From Halomarinibacterium sp034670265 (GTDB taxonomy: Bacteria; Bacteroidota; Bacteroidia; Flavobacteriales; Flavobacteriaceae), in NCBI GenBank assembly GCA_034670265.1, contig JAXMNU010000005.1, positions 62,001 to 126,000 of the forward strand: DNA of 64,000 bases, written 5' to 3'. The notes beneath the pieces are model-generated. The model was given only the letters and a program-made list of their open reading frames with translations. It ran no database searches and was not told where the DNA came from. A program made the translations under genes and the position numbers. This document shows positions 1-7,800 of the stretch, piece by piece. Positions within the stretch are counted from its first letter, which is position 1, and each line of letters opens with the position of its first letter.

Positions 1-1184
1 ACCGTCAGGATGTGCGTATTGTCAATACAAGTTTGTTCCAAACAGATTGGTATATAGACGATATGAAGAAAAAAGCTTTCTCCAGTGATCCAATCCCTTC
101 ACAACTTAAACATGAACAGTATCGTTATGGTGTTAGAGACGTGATTGCCTATCAAGAAACCAAAGAAGATACGGTTGACATTAAAACTTGGATGAATTGG
201 GTGGCAAGTGAAAATCCTTTAACAAAAGTTGAACTTAATAGTGGACAATTTATTAGTTCATTCCCTTCAAAAGTGATAAGAGTTCCAGTTGACAAAGAAG
301 CTGTTCTTAAAAATGGAATTGTAGAACAAAAAGATGCCGATAAAATTGTACCCTACATTGACATTGTGTTAAAAGGAGATTATGTTTATAAAAACCGATT
401 ATTAATGCTCGATATCATTGCCAATAATAACTGGGAACGTCCTATTTATTTTAGTGGTGGCGCCTTTGGTGATGATGATTATTTATGGATGAAGGATTAC
501 TTACAATTAGATGGTGTGGTCTATAAGTTAGTCCCAATTAAAACGCCTGTCGATAGGAGAAATCCTTTCGATATGGGAAGAATTGACGGTGATAAAATGT
601 ACGATATTGTTATGAGTTGGGATTGGGGAAATAGTGGAAATCCAGATATATATCACGACACCGAAACCCGTAGAAATGGTATAACATACCGTAGTAACTT
701 AGCGCGTCTAGCTGACGCCCTAATTAGGGAAGGGAAAAGGGAAAAAGCCGAAGATATTCTAGACTTAGCCATGGAAAAAATGCCTGTTAAATTCTTTGAG
801 TATTATTCTCTGTTAGAACCTTATATTTTGAGCTACTACGAACTTGAAAAAACAGAAAAAGCACGTAAGGTTTTCGAAGAAACCTCAGCAAAATACCAAA
901 GTTATGTAGCTTATTATGGTGCTATGTCCATGGACGAACAAGCTGAAAACCTACAGGAGATTTATTCAAAATTAAACCAGTATGAAAGTTTGGTGGAGAT
1001 TGTGTATGTGTACGATACAGACAAATATTATCAAGATCAGAAAAAAATATTTAAAAACTACCTTCAGCCTTTTAAAGGACTTTTTGATCGTTTAGATATG
1101 GATATCGACACAGAGTTTTTACAGAAAGAACGTCTTACCGAAAAATTATTAGATTCCCTCCTAAATGATTCGGTAGAGGAATAA
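1..1184 (+). CDS. DUF2723 family membrane protein, C-terminal part (5' truncated by window edge)
   Basis: The reading frame is open from the first bases of the window. The GTG at 12 is an internal Val codon, since the frame reads R-Q-D-V-R-I-V-N before it, so the true start lies upstream. The segment DVRIVNTSLFQTDWYID and the later NNWERPIYFSGG are typical of the soluble C-terminal half of the large Bacteroidota DUF2723 proteins, whose missing N-terminal half carries many membrane helices and which are related to protein O-mannosyltransferase-like enzymes. Residues near 230-260 look like a TPR helix pair (SNLARLADALIREGKREKAE). The stop is 2 nt before the deacetylase start, so the two are probably co-transcribed. 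A role in cell-surface glycan or lipid modification is a family-level guess. Confidence 0.8.
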   Translation, partial: RQDVRIVNTSLFQTDWYIDDMKKKAFSSDPIPSQLKHEQYRYGVRDVIAYQETKEDTVDIKTWMNWVASENPLTKVELNSGQFISSFPSKVIRVPVDKEAVLKNGIVEQKDADKIVPYIDIVLKGDYVYKNRLLMLDIIANNNWERPIYFSGGAFGDDDYLWMKDYLQLDGVVYKLVPIKTPVDRRNPFDMGRIDGDKMYDIVMSWDWGNSGNPDIYHDTETRRNGITYRSNLARLADALIREGKREKAEDILDLAMEKMPVKFFEYYSLLEPYILSYYELEKTEKARKVFEETSAKYQSYVAYYGAMSMDEQAENLQEIYSKLNQYESLVEIVYVYDTDKYYQDQKKIFKNYLQPFKGLFDRLDMDIDTEFLQKERLTEKLLDSLLNDSVEE

Positions 1185-1186
1185 CT

Positions 1187-1843
1187 ATGAAGCTACTTTT
1201 TACGAAAACGCCCAAATTTGTTGCTTGGTTATTTCCAAAACGAATTTGGGCGTTTTCACGTTCAGAAAACAACGTGTATCTCACCTTTGATGACGGTCCT
1301 ATTGCAGAAGTGACCCCTTGGGTTTTGGACCAGTTAAAGTCCTATAATGCTAAAGCTACTTTCTTTTGCATTGGGGAAAATATAAAGAAACATCCTACTA
1401 TCTTCGAAAGAATAATTTCTGAAGGACATGCTTTCGGAAATCATACGTTTAATCACTTAAATGGTACCAAAACTTCAACTGAAACATACATTCAAAATGT
1501 AAATACTTTTGAAGAAACCATTCAAAATTTTAAAAATATAGAAGTCCAAAAATCCAATCTGTTTCGTCCGCCTTATGGAAGATTAACTCAAAAGCAAGCT
1601 AAAATGCTTCAGCAAAAAAGGTATAAAATAGTGATGTGGGACGTACTAAGTTATGATTGGGAAAAAGAAGTTTCAGAAGTACAATGTCTTCAAAATGTAT
1701 TAAAAAATATTCAACCAGGAAGTATTGTTGTTTTTCACGACAGTCTAAAAGCAGAAAATAATTTACGGTATGTCCTTCCGAAGGTGTTAGAATGTATTAA
1801 AGAAAGAGGTTGGAAGGCTTTGGCTATCCCAATGACAGCTTAA
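1187..1843 (+). CDS. Polysaccharide deacetylase family protein (NodB homology domain)
   Basis: This 218-residue protein is almost entirely a carbohydrate esterase family 4 (NodB) domain. Visible motifs are TFDDGP (33-38; Asp35 catalytic base, Asp36 metal ligand), HTFNH (His86 and His90, metal ligands), RPPYGR, the WDVLSYDW segment and the C-terminal VVFHDS. All the usual catalytic motifs are present, so it should be an active metal-dependent N- or O-deacetylase on a glycan. There is no classical signal peptide, only a short hydrophobic start, so a cytoplasmic or membrane-associated location is likely. The substrate cannot be told from sequence. It starts 2 nt after the DUF2723 gene and its stop overlaps that of the convergent thioredoxin gene within TTAA. 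Confidence 0.88.
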   Translation: MKLLFTKTPKFVAWLFPKRIWAFSRSENNVYLTFDDGPIAEVTPWVLDQLKSYNAKATFFCIGENIKKHPTIFERIISEGHAFGNHTFNHLNGTKTSTETYIQNVNTFEETIQNFKNIEVQKSNLFRPPYGRLTQKQAKMLQQKRYKIVMWDVLSYDWEKEVSEVQCLQNVLKNIQPGSIVVFHDSLKAENNLRYVLPKVLECIKERGWKALAIPMTA

Positions 1844-2136
1844 ACAAACTCTTTTACAAGCCCAATTAATGTGTTAGCATCCTGCTCACCACTTTGGCGC
1901 CATTTCATTTCACCATTCTTATATATCATGAGTGTTGGTAAGCCTTTTACGCGTAGCGCATCAGATAGTTCTTGATTTTTTTCAATATCAATTTTAATGA
2001 CTCGAGCCTTGTCGCCAAGGGCAGCGGCAACGTCACGTAATACCGGATGCATCCCTTTACAAGCCTCATCCCATTCTGCATAAAAATCGAGCAGAACCGG
2101 TACATTTGTTTCTATTAATTCTCCAAATTTTGACAT
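1840..2136 (-). CDS. Thioredoxin-like protein lacking the nucleophilic cysteine
   Basis: The 98-residue protein has the full thioredoxin fold pattern: VLLDFYAEW before the active site, KIDIEKN, and GLPTLMIYKNGE with the conserved cis-proline (Pro67). The active site normally written WCGPC reads W-D-E-A-C here (22-26), so the exposed first Cys is replaced by Asp23 and only the second Cys (Cys26) remains. A normal dithiol-disulfide exchange cycle is therefore not possible; a binding, chaperone-like or monothiol role is an inference. The start ATG is clear and no signal peptide is present, so it is cytosolic. It converges on the deacetylase gene with a 4-nt stop overlap. Confidence 0.85.
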   Translation of the reverse strand: MSKFGELIETNVPVLLDFYAEWDEACKGMHPVLRDVAAALGDKARVIKIDIEKNQELSDALRVKGLPTLMIYKNGEMKWRQSGEQDANTLIGLVKEFV

Positions 2137-2190
2137 ACGTTTGAAGTATTTCTTTTAAATGCTAATTACAAATATAACATTTCCCCTTAA

Positions 2191-3420
2191 TTAGGCACTA
2201 TTCGTTCTTTTTTTAAGTTGAATTACAGTGACTTCTGGCCAAATGCCAACACGTCCCGGATAGCCCAAAAATCCAAATCCTCTATTTACATTTATATACC
2301 TTCCAAGCTCTTCATATATACCTGCCCAGTGCTCATAGCGATACTTTACAGGACTCCATTTAAACCAACCAGGGATTTCAATTCCAAATTGCATTCCGTG
2401 GGTATGCCCCGATAATGTTAAGTGAAAATGCCTATCGTCTTGTTTTACTTTTTCTGCCCAATGCGACGGATCATGACTCATTAAAATTTTAAAATCTGTT
2501 TTTGAAATACCTGCACAAGCCTTTTCTAAATCTCCAGCTTTTTTGAAACCTCCAGCGCCCCAGTTTTCAACTCCAATGAGTTTGATTTGTTCTCCATTTC
2601 TAGAGATTGTAACATGTTCATTCAACAATAACCTCCACCCCATTTCTTTTTGAATATCCTTCAAACTTTGAAGATTATTCCTTTTATCTCCTTCCGAAGG
2701 CCAACCAATATAATCTCCATAATCATGATTTCCTAACACAGAATAAACTCCATCTTTGGCAGTGAGTTTAGAAAAATATTCCTTCCACGGTAGCATTTCA
2801 TCAGCTTTATTATTCACCAAATCTCCAGTAAATAATATCACATCACTTTGCTGTTCATTTATAAGGTCAACTCCATATGCTACTTTCTTTTCATTATCAA
2901 AGCTACCACTGTGCACATCACTAATTTGTGTAATCGTGTAACCATCAAAAGCATCGGGAAGATCGTCAAACTCTAGCGCGTATTTAAGTACTTTGTAATT
3001 GTACTTTCCGCGGTACATTCCGTATAACAAAGATGCAAAAGGAATAGCCGCAATACCAATAGCTACAGTACTTATAAACTTTCTTCTTGAGGGTAAATAA
3101 AACCCATCATCACTACCTCCAAATTTTGAAAAGAGACCTACCGAAAAACGAGCAATATCCTCACCAAACATAAAGATGATGACCAACAATTTTGGGATGA
3201 AAATAGCCAGGAAAAATCCGAAGGTATACATACGCGAAGGCGTCATTTGCCTTCCATGAACTCCTCCTGTAAGTTGATAAATAAATAATCCCAACAAAAC
3301 GATAGAGATTATAAAATACACCCAATGTAACCATTGACTTTTTGAAACTGTTCGAATTGCTTGAAAAGCGTAAACGTCAATTAAAAAATAAATGGAAATA
3401 AAAATAATCCAGCGAACCAT
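2191..3420 (-). CDS. Membrane-anchored metallophosphoesterase (YkuE/YaeI-like)
   Basis: I start at the ATG ending at 3420 (409 residues, MVRWIIFIS); a longer frame from a GTG at 3477 would put 19 polar residues ahead of the first helix and is less likely. Three N-terminal transmembrane helices are followed by an RRKFISTVAIGIA segment that forms a fourth helix, then a calcineurin-like phosphoesterase domain. The metal motifs are intact in order: DVHSG, GDLVNN, GNHDYGD, SHDPSHW and GHTHGMQFG. The active domain probably faces the periplasm. Relatives act on phosphodiesters such as UDP-diacylglucosamine or cell-wall and lipid phosphates, but the substrate here is unknown. Confidence 0.87.
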   Translation of the reverse strand: MVRWIIFISIYFLIDVYAFQAIRTVSKSQWLHWVYFIISIVLLGLFIYQLTGGVHGRQMTPSRMYTFGFFLAIFIPKLLVIIFMFGEDIARFSVGLFSKFGGSDDGFYLPSRRKFISTVAIGIAAIPFASLLYGMYRGKYNYKVLKYALEFDDLPDAFDGYTITQISDVHSGSFDNEKKVAYGVDLINEQQSDVILFTGDLVNNKADEMLPWKEYFSKLTAKDGVYSVLGNHDYGDYIGWPSEGDKRNNLQSLKDIQKEMGWRLLLNEHVTISRNGEQIKLIGVENWGAGGFKKAGDLEKACAGISKTDFKILMSHDPSHWAEKVKQDDRHFHLTLSGHTHGMQFGIEIPGWFKWSPVKYRYEHWAGIYEELGRYINVNRGFGFLGYPGRVGIWPEVTVIQLKKRTNSA

Positions 3421-3526
3421 AGTTTTCTTTGAAGGTTTAAAGATACAGGGCTTAGTAAAAGAAAAGTAGAAATTCACTTTTTTTTAACGTCTTTTTGTAC
3501 CTTCGGTTGCACCAACCCATAGGAAC

Positions 3527-4525
3527 ATGAAACGAAGAACATTTATTCAAAATGCATCCCTAAGTAGTTTAGGTATTGTAGCAGCGGCTTCGGTTATAGG
3601 CTGTAAAGAGAATGAAGTTGAAAAAGATGCTGCCGCCGCAGAGAATTCTGAAGCTACAATTCCGGTAGTTATTGCCACTTGGAATGTTCCCGATTCAACA
3701 AAAAAAGCTTGGGAAGTGATTGAAAATGGTGGTTCTGCTTTAGATGCCATTGAACAGGGCTGTATGGTGGAGGAAGCCAATGCTGAAGGACAAAGTGTGG
3801 GTATTGGAGGTCTTCCCGATCGAGACGGCAATGTGACTTTGGATGCTTGTATTATGAATAAAGAAGGCAATTATGGTGCAGTTGTATATCTACAAAATAT
3901 TAAACACCCTATTTCGGTAGCACGAAAAGTGATGGAAAATACACCCCATGTGATTTTAGCTGGAAAAGGGGCCGAACAATTTGCCTATGCTGAAGGCTTT
4001 CAAAAAGAAAATCTACTAACCGAAGCTTCAAAAAAGGATTGGGAAGAATGGAAAAAAACTTCAGAATATAAGCCCATAATAAATATAGAAAATCACGATA
4101 CTATTGGGATGCTTGCCATCGATAAAAATGGTGATATCTCTGGGGGCTGTACCACAAGTGGATTAGCATATAAAATGGCTGGACGTGTGGGAGATTCCCC
4201 CATAATTGGCTCGGGTCTTTTTATTGATAATGAAGTAGGCGGAGCCACAGCTACAGGTTTGGGGGAGGAAGTATTAAAAACGGTTGGTAGCTTTTTAATT
4301 GTAGAATTAATGAGACAAGGAAAAACCCCTCAAGAAGCCTGTGAAGAAGCGATTGGACGAATTGTGTCAAAGAATAAAAACTTCAAAGACTTTCAAGTGG
4401 GTTATATTGCCGTAAATAAAAAAGGTGAGACAGGGTATTATAGTATTCACGAAGGTTTTTCGGTGACAAAATATAATGAAGGAGAGAATATTAATATTCC
4501 TTCAAAATTTTTTAATAAAGCCTAA
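3527..4525 (+). CDS. Glycosylasparaginase / isoaspartyl peptidase-type Ntn hydrolase, Tat-exported lipoprotein
   Basis: This 332-residue protein begins KRRTFIQNASL, a twin-arginine signal, followed by a hydrophobic run and a lipobox-like VIGC (Cys26), so it is probably exported folded and lipid-anchored. The rest is an N-terminal-nucleophile asparaginase of the N4-(beta-N-acetylglucosaminyl)-L-asparaginase type. The autocleavage and nucleophile motif HDTIGM places the catalytic Thr at 192, and the downstream GRVGDSP and GGATATGLGE match substrate-binding loops of the flavobacterial glycosylasparaginase. It would free Asp from the GlcNAc-Asn linkage or hydrolyse isoaspartyl or asparagine substrates in the periplasm. 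It is a lone gene between a divergent phosphoesterase and the fibre-protein leader. Confidence 0.88.
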   Translation: MKRRTFIQNASLSSLGIVAAASVIGCKENEVEKDAAAAENSEATIPVVIATWNVPDSTKKAWEVIENGGSALDAIEQGCMVEEANAEGQSVGIGGLPDRDGNVTLDACIMNKEGNYGAVVYLQNIKHPISVARKVMENTPHVILAGKGAEQFAYAEGFQKENLLTEASKKDWEEWKKTSEYKPIINIENHDTIGMLAIDKNGDISGGCTTSGLAYKMAGRVGDSPIIGSGLFIDNEVGGATATGLGEEVLKTVGSFLIVELMRQGKTPQEACEEAIGRIVSKNKNFKDFQVGYIAVNKKGETGYYSIHEGFSVTKYNEGENINIPSKFFNKA

Positions 4526-4532
4526 ACTATCT

Positions 4533-4561
4533 ATTTTATTTCAGTTAAATTGAAATAAAAT
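4533..4561. repeat. Perfect 11-bp inverted repeat (first of two tandem palindromes)
   Basis: The arms ATTTTATTTCA (4533-4543) and TGAAATAAAAT (4551-4561) are perfect reverse complements around a 7-nt centre. It lies just after the asparaginase stop, so it may be an AT-rich terminator for that gene. The core TTTCA-N-TGAAA recurs in the palindrome 17 nt downstream, which is more like a pair of protein-binding sites. Confidence 0.55.
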
Positions 4562-4577
4562 CTCCTTTAAAACCCTT

Positions 4578-4603
4578 AATTATTTCACAAAACTGAAATA
4601 ATT
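4578..4603. promoter_or_regulatory. Second palindrome overlapping a candidate promoter -33 element
   Basis: The arms AATTATTTCA (4578-4587) and TGAAATAATT (4594-4603) are perfect inverted repeats around 6 nt. They share the TTTCA/TGAAA core of the upstream palindrome. The right arm runs into the TTG (4602-4604) of the candidate promoter, so a bound repressor would block it. The operator role is an inference. Confidence 0.45.
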
Positions 4604-4634
4604 GAGTTATGTAATATAATTTTTAATAGTTTTG
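4602..4634 (+). promoter_or_regulatory. Candidate Bacteroidota promoter (TTG-N22-TAGTTTTG)
   Basis: TTG (4602-4604) and TAGTTTTG (4627-4634) match the -33 and -7 consensus of Bacteroidota sigma-ABfr with a 22-nt spacer. Transcription would begin near 4641, more than 200 nt before the fibre-gene ATG. The promoter therefore serves either a long leader or a short separate RNA ending at the hairpin near 4715. Confidence 0.5.
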
Positions 4635-4684
4635 CAATACATAAGTAGGTTGATCCCTATATGGGGGTTAATCAAATTTGGGGC

Positions 4685-4722
4685 GAAAAGTCATCACATC
4701 TGTGGTGGCTTTTCTATTTTTT
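4685..4722 (+). terminator. Terminator-like hairpin inside the fibre-gene leader (attenuator or sRNA end)
   Basis: From 4685 the strand GAAAAGTCATCA pairs with TGGTGGCTTTTC (to 4714) with two G-U pairs and a 6-nt loop, and is followed by TATTTTTT. This has the form of an intrinsic terminator, lying between the candidate promoter at 4602-4634 and the ATG at 4856. The rest of 4723-4855 holds only a second candidate -7 element and no convincing gene. Confidence 0.5.
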
Positions 4723-4781
4723 ACACATTTCTTCTTTCAAAAATCTATGAATTCATATAGGTTTTCCAATTCTTCACAATT

Positions 4782-4789
4782 TATCTTTG
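4782..4789 (+). promoter_or_regulatory. Second candidate -7 element before the fibre gene
   Basis: TATCTTTG fits TAnnTTTG, 67 nt before the ATG at 4856, but no TTG lies at the proper distance upstream. It could supply a direct promoter downstream of the terminator-like hairpin. Confidence 0.3.
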
Positions 4790-4855
4790 AAGTCTCCAAC
4801 TCTTTCATCCTGAACCGCCTACTTTGCCTTGGTTGTTTACTCAAAACATATTGTC

Positions 4856-7800
4856 ATGAAAAAAATTACATTTTTTAGTGTACTCCTATTTATAGGTGTA
4901 CAGTTATTCGCTCAAGTTGGGATTAACACCACATCACCCGATCCTAGTAGTGAACTAGACATTTCAAGCACCGATGGAGGAATTCTAATTCCAAGAATGA
5001 CCCAAACCGATCGTAACCTAATTGCTAGTCCTGCCATGGGATTAATGATTTACCAAACCGATAACACCCCTGGGTTTTATTATTTTGATGGTTCCTCTTG
5101 GGTAATAATTGGCGGTGGAGTAGATACACAAAACACATTGGACGAAGCTTATGATGAGGGTGGTGCGGGTTTAGGCAGAACGATAGTTGCAGATAATGGT
5201 GCAATTAGTATTCAAGGCAATGACGGTTTAGAAGTAACAGGAACTTTTGGAACAGGATCGACCATAGGACCCTCGGGTGCAGGAACAAGAATGTTTTTTA
5301 ATCCCAGAAAAGCTGCCTTTAGAGCAGGAAATGTAACGGCAACACAATGGAATGATGCCAATGTAGGAGATTATTCTGTAGCAATGGGTAGAGCAACAAC
5401 TGCATCTGGTACTTATGATGTCGCAATTGGTTTTGGGTCACTTGCCACGGGTAGCTATTCAACAGCTTTGGGATGGGCCAATAGAGCCTCTGGAGCATAT
5501 TCTGTTTCAATTGGACAAAATTCAACTGCATCAGGATGGTCTTCTACTGCGCTAGGGCGAGTTTCTACGGCATCTGGAAGTGAATCTATGGTTTTTGGTC
5601 ATGATTCTTCTATATCTGGTACCCGAGCCATAGGAATTGGGAGTTACTTAGAATCTCCTTCTGGTTATGAAATTACTATGGGTCATTTCAACACCTTGTA
5701 TACACCTACCTCCACAGTGGGAATTGATCCTTCCGATAGATTATTCTCTATTGGTAATGGAACCTCGGGAGCTGCTAGAAGCAATGCACTTACCATATAC
5801 AAGGACGGTACTTTGAACATAAATGACTCTTATAATATGCCATTAACAGACGGTACTTCTGGTCAGGTGATGACTACAGACGGAGCAGGTAATCTAACTT
5901 TTCAAACTCCAGCTACTGGTGCAGAACGAATTAATGACCTCATTGATGGTAAAAGTGATAACGATGGTACACAAGATGGCTCATCAATTTTTTTAGGAAT
6001 TAATGCAGGGGCAGTAGATGACCTTAGTAATAATAGCAATGTAGGTATAGGCTTCAATGCGCTAGAAGACAATATTGATGGAGCATTAAATGTAGCCATT
6101 GGTTGGAGAAGCTTAGCAGAAAACCTTGGAGATAATAATACAGCAATGGGTTATTTGAGTGCAGGAGGAAACACCACGGGTAATGGTAATACGGCAATTG
6201 GAAGAAATGCATTAGTAAGTAATGGAACAAGCAACTATAATACAGCATTAGGATTTTATGCAGGGTGGTTAAATACTGGTTCTGGGAACCTGTTTTTGGG
6301 AGCTAATGCAGGTTTTAACCACTCAACAACCAGTAATAAATTATACATTGAAAATTCGGATGCTGGTCCAGACGAAGCATTAATTTATGGTGATTTTGGC
6401 ACAGATAATACTACCACTGGAAATATTCTACGAACCAATAGTGAATTTCAAATCGGAAATCCTACGGGAACTGGATATGCCTTTCCAACAACAGACGGAA
6501 CTGCTTCACAAGTTTTAACCACAGATGGAGCGGGCAATTTAACTTTCCAAACTCCAACAACTGGCGCAGAACGAATTAATGACCTCATTGATGGTAAAAG
6601 TGATAACGATGGAACTCAAGATGGTTCTTCTGTTTTCCTAGGGGTTAATGCAGGTGCTACGGATGACAGTTCTGATAATCAAAATGTGGGAATTGGATTT
6701 AATGCTTTAACAACAAATTTTGCTGGATATGGCAATGTTGCTATAGGGTATAATAGTATGATTGCAAACTTTGGATGGAATAATACTGCTATCGGAACAC
6801 ATGCTTTGGAAGGACTTACAAGTGGATTTTACAATGTAGCACTTGGACCTCATACAATGCCTAATCTTACAACGGGATCAGACAATACAATTATTGGTTT
6901 TCAAGCAGGCTCAAATGCAACTAATAGCTCAGGGAATGTTTTTTTAGGTAGCGAAGCAGGAGCTTTTGCTTCAGGAGGAAATCAATTATTTATTGAAAAC
7001 TCTGCAGCTAATGAAGACAGCGCACTTATCTATGGGGAATTTGGATTGGATTCTACAACATCAGGAAATATTCTACGAACCAATAGCGAGTTCCAAATAG
7101 GGAACCCAACGGGGACAGGCTATGCTTTCCCAACCACAGATGGAAGTAATGGGCAAGTTTTAACCACCGATGGAGCAGGGCAAGTAAGCTTTACAACCCT
7201 ATCCCTTACAGATACACAAAACACACTCGACGAAGCTTATGATGAAGGTGGTGCAGGGGCAGGCAGAACCATAACCGCAGATAACGGTGCTGTTACAATA
7301 GATGGAGTTGATGGATTTATGGTCACTGGAGGATATGGAGCTGGAGATATTGTTTCCGTAACTGGTGTAGGAACTAGAATGTTTTTTAACCCTAATAAGG
7401 CAGCTTTTAGAGCAGGAAGTGTTGGTAGTGGAGGAATTTTTGACTCCACAGCTTGGGATGATGCCAATATAGGCTCACGCTCTTTTGCTGTTAATATTGG
7501 CACCATTGCTAGTGGAACTTATTCATTTGCTTCAGGTGTTTCGACCGAAGCTTCAGGGTATGCATCAACTGCTATGGGTTATGTAAGTGAGGCATCTGGA
7601 TGGTATTCAACAGCCATGGGAGAAGCAACAATTGCATCAGGGTGGGGAGAAATGGCAGTTGGATCTTATAATAGTACAGGAACGTCGAGAGTTTTTGTTG
7701 TAGGTAATGGTACAAGTGATGTAAATCGCTCTAATGCGTTTGAAGTATTTGATTCTGGACTAATCACTTTTAATGAAGAATACACTTTCCCTTTAACCGA

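Noticed and set aside
3421..3477. GTG-started N-terminal extension of the metallophosphoesterase
   Set aside because: It would add 19 residues before the first membrane helix and needs a weak start codon, while a good ATG follows.
4678..4878. 66-residue frame upstream of the fibre gene
   Set aside because: Its start is not an ATG, it overlaps the terminator-like hairpin and the fibre-gene start, and its composition is not protein-like.
7237..7506. 89-residue minus-strand frame inside the fibre gene
   Set aside because: It is a shadow of the repetitive Gly/Thr/Ser-rich coding sequence; its Pro/Ser/Leu-rich translation has no domain.
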